This document shows positions 46,151-54,934 of a stretch of 64,000 nt of DNA, in pieces. Position 1 is the stretch's first letter, and each line of letters starts with the position of its first letter. Under the pieces are notes generated by a model that saw nothing but the letters and a program-made list of their open reading frames with translations, was not told the DNA's origin and made no database searches. The DNA comes from Flavobacterium sp. (GTDB taxonomy: Bacteria > Bacteroidota > Bacteroidia > Flavobacteriales > Flavobacteriaceae). The DNA lies in assembly GCA_023251135.1 (NCBI GenBank), contig JAHEZJ010000004.1, forward strand, positions 94,704 through 158,703. Reading direction: 5' to 3'. The translations under genes and the position numbers were made by a program.

Positions 46151-49100
46151 TTATTTTTTTTGTAATGTAGCTAATCCCGAAACTTTACTTAAATCAAGAG
46201 AAAAATTATCAACCTTATGGTTTTTATATTCTAAATCAGTATAACCAAGAAGACCTGCAATTGTGTGAACAATAGGTTTACGTTTATTCGTATCATCTCT
46301 AATTTTACTATGATAAAAATGTTCTTTTATGCCTATAACGGTATTTACATAAAAATACATTGACCCCTTACCATCAGGATTCTTTGATAGATTACAATGT
46401 GTTTCAAATTCAGGACTTATTATTATCATTTCAAGTATAGAATAATCTGCTTTTCCCATATGAACAGACTGTGAATGTTCTGTAAAAATTTTACTTTTTG
46501 CTGGAATTTCATTTTTTAAGATCTTTTCCATTTCTGGGTTATGCATTAAAAAAAAGATTCCACATCTTTTTTCTTCCATAGTATCTTCATTAACAATTAG
46601 ATCTGGTTTTTCATGAAGTAGCATTAATAAAGATAAAGCAAGCTTTTTGCAAATAAGTTCATCCGCAATTACTTTAATTTCCAAATTAATTTTACCAGCT
46701 ATACTTACCAATATTTGAAATTCCTCATCGATAGTTCTGCATGATAAAAAAGGCAAACAATTCTCAAGTAGAGAGAAAATAAAATTTAAATCTTCATCTG
46801 ATAATAGATCTTCAGATTGTTCTATTGCTAATCCTAGGATACTATATGAATATTTAGCTTTAAAACCGCTATAAATAATGATATTTAGAAATTCTTTAAA
46901 AAGCAACTTGCCCTTTTCTTTATTCTGCTTTTTACAAAATTCAACAAAAGATAAAAATTGCTGAATTATATTATTATGATTATCTGAATGAGAAAAATAC
47001 TTTTGAAATAAAATTCTAAAATTCTCTACAACAGACTCATCTGAGGGATCATTGCTGATTACCTCTTCAATACCATCAAAATCTTCATCAACAAATGCAT
47101 TTTCGATTAATTTTGTAGTCAAAATATTGGCTTCTTTTTTTGCTCCGGCAGATTTATACAGATTTATAGCTTTAGCTGTATTGCTTCTATAATTTTGGTT
47201 GTATTGTTTAATTTTAGCATAATAATTAGCACAATCTTCGTACGCCTGAGCTGCTTTTGTATTTTCTCCAAGTAATTCTAATATTTCTGCCTTTTCATTT
47301 AATGCATTAGCGATACCGTAATAATAATTTACTACGGAACATGCGGTAAAAGATTTTTCAGCATATTCAAGACCAATTTCTAAATTTCCATCCGCTGCTT
47401 CAACACTAGCCAAAATCCAATAAACCCGGCCTTCATCTTTTTTGATGTTATACTGAACAGTATAAACTAATGCCTCGTTATAAATCGCCTTGGCTCCTTC
47501 AATATTTTTCTCATCCCTTAAGATATTACCAAAATTAATTAAATTCAAAATTGCCCTGTCCTTCATCTCATATCTTTGATAAAGTTCTATTGCTTTTTTG
47601 CAATGTATTTTTGCTTTCTCAAATTTCTTCTTTTTTCGATAAATTGACGTTAGTGCATTTAAAACAATTACTTCAATAGAGAATTCAGTATCGTCACCTT
47701 TTATAATTTCCAATAATTGTAAACCATATTTTTCTGCATCATTATGATACAGATCATCATGAGCAAGACTTGAAACTAAATTAGCTAAACTGCTTATCAT
47801 TCCTCTTCTGTCTCCAAGCTCTTCGAAAATTCCAAAAGCTTCCTTACTAACCATTGCAGCCTTCGTTGTTTCTGACATATCTACATAAATTTTGGCCAGA
47901 GTAACTAGTAATGGTGCTTTTACTTCTTTATTTTCTTCTTTCAGATCAGAAAAAATTTTATCAGCCATTTCAGTTGCTTCAGAAATACATCCCTGTTCTA
48001 CTAAATCCGCTGCTTTAAATATCAATGCAGCTGCTAGCATTTTTTTATTTTTTACTTTTTCAAGATAAAAAATTGAATGATCTAATTCCGAACGTGATTC
48101 TTCCTTATTTCCAAGTAGATGATTTGCATGGCTTAAATGATAGTATAAATATCCTTTCTCAATATTTTTCTTAACCTTACTAAGAGTTCTTTTTATAACT
48201 TTTACAGCAAAAGGAAGTTCTCCCCAATCTAGTAATCTTGGAAAAACATCAAATAAATATTTATCCACTTTTTCGGGAGCTATGTCAATTAAGAGATAAG
48301 TTGCTTGTATTATTTCATTCTTGGATAAAAAGTAATCCCCAAGTTTTATCAAATAATGTTCAAGTAGTCCTTTATCTTTTATCTTATCTAAAACAAACTC
48401 TTTAAAGGTAGGATGAAAAATATGCAATAAGCCAGTTACACTATTGACCAATGTAGATAAATTTTCAATTACTTTAGAAAACTCCAACGGTGATGCAAAC
48501 GAAAGAACTTCTGATAATTGAATAGTATTTATACTAAAATGAGGAGCTGAAATTAGTATTAAGATTTCTTGCTCAGATGTATTTAATTTGCTCCAAATTG
48601 CTTCTTGAAAAGCTATTAAACTTTTAGGCAATGAAATGACTTCAAAATTAGTTAAATAGAAGAGATATAAAGGATTACCTTTCGATGCTTTTCGAATTTT
48701 ATTGAATTCTAAAGCACCAACTATCTTACCATGAGAGTTCAAAAAAGTTTTTATTTCCGAATCGGTAAAAGCTTCGCACTCATAAGTTACTACACCCGCT
48801 TGTGAAAAAAAAATTTTGTTTCGGGTTGCATACAAAAATTGATTATTGAATTTTTCCAGAGGTATAATTTTCGCTACGGTATCCGGCAGCTGCTCACAAT
48901 CATCAATGATTATCGTAGCGCTCGTTTTTTGTAGACTACTTTGAAGCCATTCAACGGCTTGATCAACATCAACCACTTCAAGCAAGTCTTCGCCGTTTAG
49001 CTGGCGAATTTTGTTTATCAAATACGAAAAGATACTTATAGGAGATTTATCTTTAACAGAAATATAGATAACCTTTTCAAGGTCGTTTGCAAACTGATAC

Positions 49101-49384
49101 AATATGGTTGTCTTTCCCATACCGGGCTCTCCGTAAAAGATCAATTGATTATGTTTTTCTAAAACATCTTGAATTTTTGAAACTTTGTCTTTTCTTTCAA
49201 TAAGTTTTTTTTTTGATAGTCCCTCGGACAATGCTTCAAAATAAGGTGTGGAGTATAATTCCTGAAGCTTCTCCTGTTTTTGCTTATTGAGAAGTTCAAG
49301 CATTTCAGGAGAATTATTTATATGCAAGCCTCCCGCTACATTATATATAGTATGGGCGCTCTGTGAGGGTATATCAATTTTCAT
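46151..49384 (-). CDS. STAND NTPase with TPR sensor region
   Basis: A 1077-residue protein. Walker A is YGEPGMGKTT at 84-93 and Walker B ATIIIDDCEQLP at 156-167, followed by sensor-like FLYATRNKIFF, an NB-ARC/STAND-style core. Residues about 350-800 hold many TPR-like helix pairs (for example the segment around KGYLYYHLSHANHLLGNKEE), and the C-terminus is a mixed domain. The N-terminal 20 residues read SAHTIYNVAGGLHINN, a short beta motif like those in effector-associated regions. It probably senses a phage feature through the TPR part. It is embedded between the small protein and the RES gene with 3-12 bp gaps, so all are co-transcribed. Confidence 0.85.
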   Translation of the reverse strand: MKIDIPSQSAHTIYNVAGGLHINNSPEMLELLNKQKQEKLQELYSTPYFEALSEGLSKKKLIERKDKVSKIQDVLEKHNQLIFYGEPGMGKTTILYQFANDLEKVIYISVKDKSPISIFSYLINKIRQLNGEDLLEVVDVDQAVEWLQSSLQKTSATIIIDDCEQLPDTVAKIIPLEKFNNQFLYATRNKIFFSQAGVVTYECEAFTDSEIKTFLNSHGKIVGALEFNKIRKASKGNPLYLFYLTNFEVISLPKSLIAFQEAIWSKLNTSEQEILILISAPHFSINTIQLSEVLSFASPLEFSKVIENLSTLVNSVTGLLHIFHPTFKEFVLDKIKDKGLLEHYLIKLGDYFLSKNEIIQATYLLIDIAPEKVDKYLFDVFPRLLDWGELPFAVKVIKRTLSKVKKNIEKGYLYYHLSHANHLLGNKEESRSELDHSIFYLEKVKNKKMLAAALIFKAADLVEQGCISEATEMADKIFSDLKEENKEVKAPLLVTLAKIYVDMSETTKAAMVSKEAFGIFEELGDRRGMISSLANLVSSLAHDDLYHNDAEKYGLQLLEIIKGDDTEFSIEVIVLNALTSIYRKKKKFEKAKIHCKKAIELYQRYEMKDRAILNLINFGNILRDEKNIEGAKAIYNEALVYTVQYNIKKDEGRVYWILASVEAADGNLEIGLEYAEKSFTACSVVNYYYGIANALNEKAEILELLGENTKAAQAYEDCANYYAKIKQYNQNYRSNTAKAINLYKSAGAKKEANILTTKLIENAFVDEDFDGIEEVISNDPSDESVVENFRILFQKYFSHSDNHNNIIQQFLSFVEFCKKQNKEKGKLLFKEFLNIIIYSGFKAKYSYSILGLAIEQSEDLLSDEDLNFIFSLLENCLPFLSCRTIDEEFQILVSIAGKINLEIKVIADELICKKLALSLLMLLHEKPDLIVNEDTMEEKRCGIFFLMHNPEMEKILKNEIPAKSKIFTEHSQSVHMGKADYSILEMIIISPEFETHCNLSKNPDGKGSMYFYVNTVIGIKEHFYHSKIRDDTNKRKPIVHTIAGLLGYTDLEYKNHKVDNFSLDLSKVSGLATLQKK

Positions 49385-49387
49385 AAA

Positions 49388-49825
49388 TTATTTCTGGTTG
49401 GGTTTATAATCTCCAGAGATATTTATAATATTTTTTTTGGCTTTCTGAACTCCAATATTAAAGCCGTTGGTATTACTAAATTCCATTGTGGACACCTGTG
49501 TTAGGACAGATTCATTTTCTTTAATCCATCCTTTAATCTCTGTAAACATTTCGTCATTATATTTTTCCCCTGTTACTGATTCAAATACATCTTCAATGTC
49601 TCTTTCTGGTTTTGAAGTATTTATTGATTCTTGGCTGCATATGGTTTCTAAATAGGTATCAACCTCCGTGTCATTTTTAAAGAATTTCCTAATTCTTTCT
49701 TTTAAGGACGAAAAATCAATTGTGTTTTTTAAAACATCATAGGTAGCACTGGCTATAACTTTAGTGGCGATATCAGCCTTATAAGCCAATACAAAAGCAC
49801 TCACGGCAGAAAAAATTGTAAGCAT
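49388..49825 (-). CDS. Small protein upstream of the STAND gene
   Basis: A 145-residue protein. The first 25 residues are hydrophobic (MLTIFSAVSAFVLAYKADIA), perhaps a membrane anchor. The C-terminus ends KKNIINISGDYKPNQK, a short beta motif resembling the N-terminal IYNVAGGLHINN of the downstream STAND protein. It lies 3 bp upstream of the STAND ATG. The two proteins may contact each other through these matching strands, as adaptor-effector pairs do. No family was recognised. Confidence 0.6.
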   Translation of the reverse strand: MLTIFSAVSAFVLAYKADIATKVIASATYDVLKNTIDFSSLKERIRKFFKNDTEVDTYLETICSQESINTSKPERDIEDVFESVTGEKYNDEMFTEIKGWIKENESVLTQVSTMEFSNTNGFNIGVQKAKKNIINISGDYKPNQK

Positions 49826-49829
49826 AGTT

Positions 49830-50849
49830 TTAAGGTTTATTAAAATATTGTTCTAGTTCGTTTTTATCATTTTGGATTTGTTGCATAATTTTATCTTCCG
49901 TATAAAAATCATCATCAGGATAATAACTGTCAAATGATTCAAACGTAAATAAAAGGTAATCTAAAATATTATTTAGACATCCTTGACCTGTAAAATTAGA
50001 AGTAAGATCAGGATTTTGCCTTAGTCTTTCAAATATTGTCAGGTTACAAATAGCCTGAACTATTTGATCATTTTCATATTCTTTCTGTAATTTTTCTATA
50101 ATGCTTTCCAGCCATTTATTTTGTAATCTATTTAAAGTTAATGGAAGGTATGACTTCATTTCTAAAAGTCTTCGTTCCCCAATTTCTTTTACTGGTAGTT
50201 TTGGACGTTTTATCGTAGACTTTTGTACAAAATCAGATTGTTTTTTTACTGCACGATATGAGACTATAATATGGTCTTCAGGAATACTATTTTCTTCAAA
50301 AAAGCTAAACTCTGATTTAATAAAATGTTTTTCACCTTTTTTGATGATTTTTTCTTTCTCGACAATAACATATCCGATAGAAAATTGGTCTATACTTTTT
50401 ATATTATTTTTAAAAGCAAGGTAGTTTTTACTTAAAGTTGGAATTTCCTTGAATTGAGTACAAATTATAGCAATCGGGGAAACTTTCTCTTTATGGCTCT
50501 TTGGAACCATACGATCAATAAATCTTTTCATATCAGGGGAAATTCCCAGTGCATAACCACCTTCATTTGTTTCAATAAAATCCAAAGCTACAGCATCTCC
50601 ATCTCCATTTGATTTATCAATCCAGTTTAATAATATATTAAAAAAGTCTTCTGCGGGTTTTTCATTTTCAAACATAAATGAAAGTGATTCTGGCTTGGTT
50701 AAATCCTTTTCACCCTTTGAAAACTCATAACTTAAACCGATACATTTTGCTGCTTTAAATAAAATTGAGAATTCAGGATCGCTAACTAACATTAAGTGAG
50801 GCCTCAATCCATAATCAAATCCAATTTTTGAAAAATCCAATTTATTCAT
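49830..50849 (-). CDS. Hypothetical protein, first gene of the STAND-RES operon
   Basis: A 339-residue soluble protein starting MNKLDFSKIGFDYGLRPHLM. The middle is beta-rich (AVALDFIETNEGGYALGISP) and the C-terminal third helical. No motif was recognised. The ATG at 50849 is preferred over an in-frame codon 11 residues upstream because it follows the TATA-rich leader closely. It ends 4 bp before the small protein gene and shares its strand, so it is probably part of the same system. A role as sensor or accessory is open. Confidence 0.55.
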   Translation of the reverse strand: MNKLDFSKIGFDYGLRPHLMLVSDPEFSILFKAAKCIGLSYEFSKGEKDLTKPESLSFMFENEKPAEDFFNILLNWIDKSNGDGDAVALDFIETNEGGYALGISPDMKRFIDRMVPKSHKEKVSPIAIICTQFKEIPTLSKNYLAFKNNIKSIDQFSIGYVIVEKEKIIKKGEKHFIKSEFSFFEENSIPEDHIIVSYRAVKKQSDFVQKSTIKRPKLPVKEIGERRLLEMKSYLPLTLNRLQNKWLESIIEKLQKEYENDQIVQAICNLTIFERLRQNPDLTSNFTGQGCLNNILDYLLFTFESFDSYYPDDDFYTEDKIMQQIQNDKNELEQYFNKP

Positions 50850-51296
50850 CTTTATATTTTCGTTTACTAACAAATATAACAATATTTAGATTACATTTTT
50901 TCATCGTTTAAACAATAACGTTTTAATTCACAAGAATTCTAAATATTATCTCCTTCAATATTCTGAATAGATAAATAGAATGTTTTTTGTCTTTCTGCAG
51001 TTAGAACTTCACTACCTAATTTAGTTTGTATAGTTATGCCTTAGTTCTTTATTGAGTTATAGTAGATTTTCACTCTAAACGGACTAAAAGGGCAGCTAAG
51101 ATAGTGACTTAAGCATGCCCCGTGCGCATAATGGCGGCGCTTCCCTTGCCACCCTTCGGGACTTATAGCACTTACCCATCCTTAAGCCACTTACATCTTG
51201 CTTTCTTTTTTCCCGTTTTTTCGTTTTGAAAACAATTTTTGAGGGAGCAGGATTAGAGAGAAACTAAAACAGTAGTAATCTTTAAATTTTAAAATT
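50850..51296. other. Intergenic region between the STAND-RES operon and ssb
   Basis: About 450 bp between divergent genes, containing the promoter region of the STAND-RES operon (minus), that of the ssb/PRTRC operon (plus) and the GC-richer structured segment at 51094-51200. No ORF was supported. Confidence 0.5.
51094..51200 (+). repeat. Structured inverted-repeat segment upstream of ssb
   Basis: CTAAGATAGTGACTTAAG (51096-51113) is matched by the complementary CTTAAGCCACTTACATCTTG (51181-51200) with small bulges, enclosing a GC-rich 67-nt loop that itself contains short GGCGGC/GCC pairs. It lies about 97 bp before the ssb ATG. It may be a structured leader RNA or an origin-type site of the mobile element. 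Confidence 0.4.
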
Positions 51297-51683
51297 ATGG
51301 AAATCACAGGACGATTAACAGCAGATGCAGTAGTTCAAAAAGTGAACAATGACAAACAAGTGGTCAATTTCAGTATTGCCATCAATGACAATTACAAACC
51401 TAAAGGCAGTACCGAAGTAAAGGAAGTAACAACCTATATCAATTGCTCTTATTGGTTAAATACTGCTACAGCACAGTGGCTTAAAAAAGGGACACTTGTA
51501 CAGCTCTTTGGGCGTATTGGCATGAATGTTTACAATAACAGCGAAGGCGAAGCAGTAGGCACGCTGACTTTTCACACCAATAATATTAAAATTTTGGTTT
51601 TTCCCAAAAAAGAAGATACTGCCCAGGCCAATTCAGCAGTAAAGGAAAAGAAATCGAAAAAAGCACAGGACGTACCTTTTTAA
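51297..51683 (+). CDS. ssb: Single-stranded DNA-binding protein
   Basis: A 128-residue OB-fold protein starting MEITGRLTADAVVQKVNNDK, with the strand VVNFSIAINDNYK and the end KKAQDVPF, an SSB-type C-terminal tip that binds partner proteins. Shorter than chromosomal SSB, as usual for mobile-element copies. It starts the plus-strand block with DUF932 and PRTRC genes and likely protects transferred or replicating ssDNA of the element. Confidence 0.9.
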   Translation: MEITGRLTADAVVQKVNNDKQVVNFSIAINDNYKPKGSTEVKEVTTYINCSYWLNTATAQWLKKGTLVQLFGRIGMNVYNNSEGEAVGTLTFHTNNIKILVFPKKEDTAQANSAVKEKKSKKAQDVPF

Positions 51684-51714
51684 TTCTATCACAATCACTT
51701 AAAATATTAATATC

Positions 51715-52776
51715 ATGGCACACAATATAAATTACAACGAGCACACAGGAAAACACAGTTTTTTCAGCACTAAGCAAAAAGCATGGCACAATTTGGGGCA
51801 GATTATTACCGATTACCCCACAAGCGCACAGGCAATTCAGCACGCAGGTTTGGATTATGAAATAGAAAAACGGAAGTTATTTACAGCCAGTTCTGCCGAC
51901 ATTATTTTGGATAATGAAATCATTCACAATAAAATAGAAGTCCCGAATTACTACAGTACGGTGCGAACCGATAATGATGCTGTACTCGGTGTGGTAGGCA
52001 AAGATTACCAAATTGTACAAAACAGGGATGCCTTTTCTTTTTTTGACAGCATCGTAGGTGGTGACGGTATCCTATACGAAACCGCAGGGGCACTCGGAAA
52101 AGGGGAACGCATCTTTATAACGGCAAAACTGCCCGATTATATCAGGGTTGGTAACGATGATTTGATTGAAAAATATCTTTTCCTGACCACTTCCCATGAC
52201 GGAAGCGGAAGCATAACCGCAGCATTCACCCCTATACGTATCGTATGCAACAATACCCTGAATGCCGCTATGAACAATAAGACCAATACCGTGCGTATTC
52301 GCCATACCTCAAATGCCAAACAGCGTTTGGAACAGGCACACAAAGTAATGGGTATATCAGATATGCTGTCTTCGCAAATGGAATCCATTTTTAACCATTG
52401 GACAAAAATCCGAATAACGGACAATGAAGTGAAAAAACTAATACAGTCCGCCCTTGTTCCGAGTAAAGAAGTGCTCAAAACTATACAAAATGGCAGGGAA
52501 GACGAATTATCTACTTGTTTTACCAATATAGTCGATAGCGCATTTGAATATGCCATGAGCAACCCTACACAACTGATGGACACCACCAAAGGGACTGTTT
52601 TTGGGGCTTACAATGCAATCACAGGATATTTTCAGAATGTTAGAAATTACAAAGATGAAGAGGCTAAATTAACTTCGCTTTTGATGGGGGGTACAGGACA
52701 GATTCGCACACAGTCTGCTTTTAACCTCTGCGTGGATTTTGCAAATAAAGGCTCGGACGCCTTGATTCTGAATTAG
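51715..52776 (+). CDS. DUF932 domain protein
   Basis: A 353-residue protein with the DUF932 (phage/plasmid-like) pattern: NEHTGKHSFFSTKQKAWHNL near the start, then VVGKDYQIVQNRDAFSFFDS and RIVCNNTLNAAM. These proteins are common on plasmids and ICEs, with unknown function, possibly in DNA handling. It lies 31 bp after ssb on the same strand. A terminator-like hairpin follows. Confidence 0.85.
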   Translation: MAHNINYNEHTGKHSFFSTKQKAWHNLGQIITDYPTSAQAIQHAGLDYEIEKRKLFTASSADIILDNEIIHNKIEVPNYYSTVRTDNDAVLGVVGKDYQIVQNRDAFSFFDSIVGGDGILYETAGALGKGERIFITAKLPDYIRVGNDDLIEKYLFLTTSHDGSGSITAAFTPIRIVCNNTLNAAMNNKTNTVRIRHTSNAKQRLEQAHKVMGISDMLSSQMESIFNHWTKIRITDNEVKKLIQSALVPSKEVLKTIQNGREDELSTCFTNIVDSAFEYAMSNPTQLMDTTKGTVFGAYNAITGYFQNVRNYKDEEAKLTSLLMGGTGQIRTQSAFNLCVDFANKGSDALILN

Positions 52777-52783
52777 CTAATCG

Positions 52784-52810
52784 GGACAGGCATAATCTGC
52801 CTGTCCTTTT
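52784..52810 (+). terminator. Terminator after the DUF932 gene
   Basis: GGACAGGCA and TGCCTGTCC form a 9-bp perfect stem around TAATC, followed by TTTT, 8 bp after the DUF932 stop. It may attenuate rather than stop transcription into the PRTRC genes. Confidence 0.7.
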
Positions 52811-52823
52811 AAACCCTGAAATC

Positions 52824-53030
52824 ATGATACAAATAGAAGATAGAAATGGAGAGAATATTGAAGTTCTAAATTTAGCAGAGGCAATAAAACAGGCAGACTA
52901 CTTCAGGAATTTTGCCCATGAAGACAAACTCTTTGAAAACTTTGATAAAAAACGGCAAGCCTATTGGCAAGACCTGTACGAAAAGTTAGTAGCAATTAGT
53001 GATTTAGAGGTAAAACAAACTAAACAGTAA
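52824..53030 (+). CDS. Small acidic protein of the PRTRC region
   Basis: A 68-residue protein (MIQIEDRNGENIEVLNLAEA at the start, helical end). It lies between DUF932 and PRTRC-E, 4 bp from the latter. No family recognised, but small proteins at this place are usual in Bacteroidota ICEs. Confidence 0.6.
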   Translation: MIQIEDRNGENIEVLNLAEAIKQADYFRNFAHEDKLFENFDKKRQAYWQDLYEKLVAISDLEVKQTKQ

Positions 53031-53034
53031 AGCA

Positions 53035-53574
53035 ATGGAAACCAATTTTTTTAAATCAATCCTCGCCTTGCAGGTAGCAGGGAACTGGAAAATAAACATA
53101 GTCAAAGAAGAAGCAGACAAACTAATCGTATCGGTATTGTTTTTTAATGATACCGTTGGCGATGATGCCCGCAAAAAAGTACCGCCTATTTTGCTAAAAG
53201 GCACGGCGGAGGAACTCGACAACGGATTTTTTCAGGCGATTACAGAGCCTGTAAAAGATACCGCAAAGCTTTTTGCCAATATGGAACAGTTCCTCAAAGA
53301 AAAGGAACAGGCAAAAGTGAATTCACAGATGGAAAAAGACAACATTCTGAAAAGAGATAAGGAGAAATCCGAATTGCAGAAACAATACGAATCAGCCATG
53401 AAAAAAGCAGACGAACTCCAAACGGCAGGTAAATTTAAAGAAGCATGGATGAAAGTCCCTCCCGCTGACCTGTATCCTGAATATAAGGACATTATTCATG
53501 CCCGAAAAGCAGAGCTTTCCGATAAGTTCCCCATAGACCTTTTCAATGACCTCAAAACCGAACAGCCATGTTAA
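53035..53574 (+). CDS. PRTRC system protein E
   Basis: A 179-residue protein with ETNFFKSILALQVAGNWKIN at the start and GTAEELDNGFFQAI in the middle, fitting PRTRC-E, followed by a charged helical region with Lys/Glu repeats. PRTRC genes form a conserved cluster on plasmids and ICEs that also encodes ThiF-like and other proteins; their biochemistry is unresolved. It overlaps PRTRC-C by 7 bp. Confidence 0.85.
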   Translation: METNFFKSILALQVAGNWKINIVKEEADKLIVSVLFFNDTVGDDARKKVPPILLKGTAEELDNGFFQAITEPVKDTAKLFANMEQFLKEKEQAKVNSQMEKDNILKRDKEKSELQKQYESAMKKADELQTAGKFKEAWMKVPPADLYPEYKDIIHARKAELSDKFPIDLFNDLKTEQPC

Positions 53575-53786
53575 CAGCCACCACCTTAGAGCGCATCTTT
53601 ATCTTCAGGGATAAAGAGCAGGAGATTAAACTCGCTGACCCATCAACATCCTTCAGCCCCGAAGCGGTACTCAATTTTTATGCGCAGACCTATCCGATTT
53701 TAACTACGGCATCCATAGAGGGACCTGTTATAAATGATGATGCCGTGCAGTACAAATTTGTAGCTCAGATTGGCACAAAAGGATAA
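53568..53786 (+). CDS. PRTRC system protein C
   Basis: A 72-residue protein (ATTLERIFIFRDKEQEIKLA, then SPEAVLNFYAQTYPILTTAS) that fits PRTRC-C, a small beta-rich, ubiquitin-like sized member of the cluster. Between E and F, overlapping E. With the ThiF member this invites comparison to ubiquitin-like conjugation, but that is speculation. Confidence 0.85.
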   Translation: MLTATTLERIFIFRDKEQEIKLADPSTSFSPEAVLNFYAQTYPILTTASIEGPVINDDAVQYKFVAQIGTKG

Positions 53787-53789
53787 ACC

Positions 53790-53966
53790 ATGAAAACACA
53801 AACAATAACAGGCAGTATCAAACTGCCTAAAAATAAAAAGCTATGCAGACTATACAGACAGTTAGGGGAATTCACAGAAAACACAAACAGGCTTCCCGAT
53901 GCGCAGGAAGTAAAAAAGAACCCAAACAGTTCGGTTCCGCTCGGCCTTTTACCGATGGTTTTCTAA
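53790..53966 (+). CDS. Small ORF overlapping the PRTRC-F start
   Basis: A 58-codon reading frame from an ATG 3 bp after PRTRC-C (MKTQTITGSIKLPKNKKLCR and onward), overlapping the first 124 bp of the PRTRC-F ORF in another frame. It could be a separate small protein or the true N-terminus of PRTRC-F joined by a frameshift. Its position right after C and its plausible composition argue that it is translated. Confidence 0.4.
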   Translation: MKTQTITGSIKLPKNKKLCRLYRQLGEFTENTNRLPDAQEVKKNPNSSVPLGLLPMVF

Positions 53967-54934
53967 GGCATTCCTTTCTGCCCTTATTCGAAATGGGCAA
54001 AAAAGTACCCGACCAATTTCAGGTGGAAAAGAATTTTTTCGCCTCACTTGCTCTCCTGTCTGGGCTGTATGGTTTTCGGGTTATGGGCACAAAAGACAAA
54101 CCCTATCCATATAATATCTTATTGGCACACGAAGACATTCAGAAACAGCTCAACAGTTTGGGGCGTGATATTGAATTGTCAATTATGCAGGAACAAAATA
54201 GTAGCGTAAAATTAGCAACCAAGCATATTTATAACACGTGCAATACGCTGTACTATATTCCTGTACTGCCTTTGTACCGACTATTACAAAACAGGAAACA
54301 GAAAAAAACTGCAGAATTACTGCTCTCTGTTTTTGCTTATCTGTACCATATTGCAGGGATTCCGTATTACAGGGAAGACATCAGTTGTCTGTTTTATCAC
54401 TATGAATGTATGGAAGAATGGATCATTGATGAGTTGGAAGATGAAGAGTCCGAAGATGGAAACAGCATGATTTCAGAATTAAACACGGCTTCATACTATG
54501 GGGATGTTATGCACCGTAAAATGTACAATCCCTATCATCTGAGTGTCTTTGAAAAACGTATAGGCAGTTATAAATTCAATAACAGTTTCGAAAAGGATTG
54601 TCTAAACGTTGCCAAACAGGCATTGACATTAATGCTTGAATATCCTGCGAACACTATTTTTCAAAATACCTCCAATGAGGTGTTTGAAAGCGAGGAAGGA
54701 ATTATCAGGGCAGAACAGTACATTTCCTTTATAGCAGAGACTGATGGGCAACTCTATGAGAATATTGCACGGGTAATCAATGATGAATTGAACGAATGCT
54801 CCGAAATAGAAGAGCCGACGCTTCTGCAAATCTATGATGCCCAAAACGAGTTAACCCATAAAGCGCTCGATTTCGAGTGCAGGCTGTTTCCTCTTTTAAA
54901 TGATTTATGCACCCTTTTAAATAATATGCCATGA
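53843..54934 (+). CDS. PRTRC system protein F
   Basis: A 363-residue ORF whose body fits PRTRC-F (SARPFTDGFLRHSFLPLFEM, then VPDQFQVEKNFFASLALLSG), helical with several Tyr/Cys residues. The N-terminal 30 residues in this frame look unusual and overlap the small ORF at 53790, so the real start may be later (for example 53993) or in the other frame. It overlaps PRTRC-B by 4 bp. Confidence 0.75.
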   Translation: MQTIQTVRGIHRKHKQASRCAGSKKEPKQFGSARPFTDGFLRHSFLPLFEMGKKVPDQFQVEKNFFASLALLSGLYGFRVMGTKDKPYPYNILLAHEDIQKQLNSLGRDIELSIMQEQNSSVKLATKHIYNTCNTLYYIPVLPLYRLLQNRKQKKTAELLLSVFAYLYHIAGIPYYREDISCLFYHYECMEEWIIDELEDEESEDGNSMISELNTASYYGDVMHRKMYNPYHLSVFEKRIGSYKFNNSFEKDCLNVAKQALTLMLEYPANTIFQNTSNEVFESEEGIIRAEQYISFIAETDGQLYENIARVINDELNECSEIEEPTLLQIYDAQNELTHKALDFECRLFPLLNDLCTLLNNMP

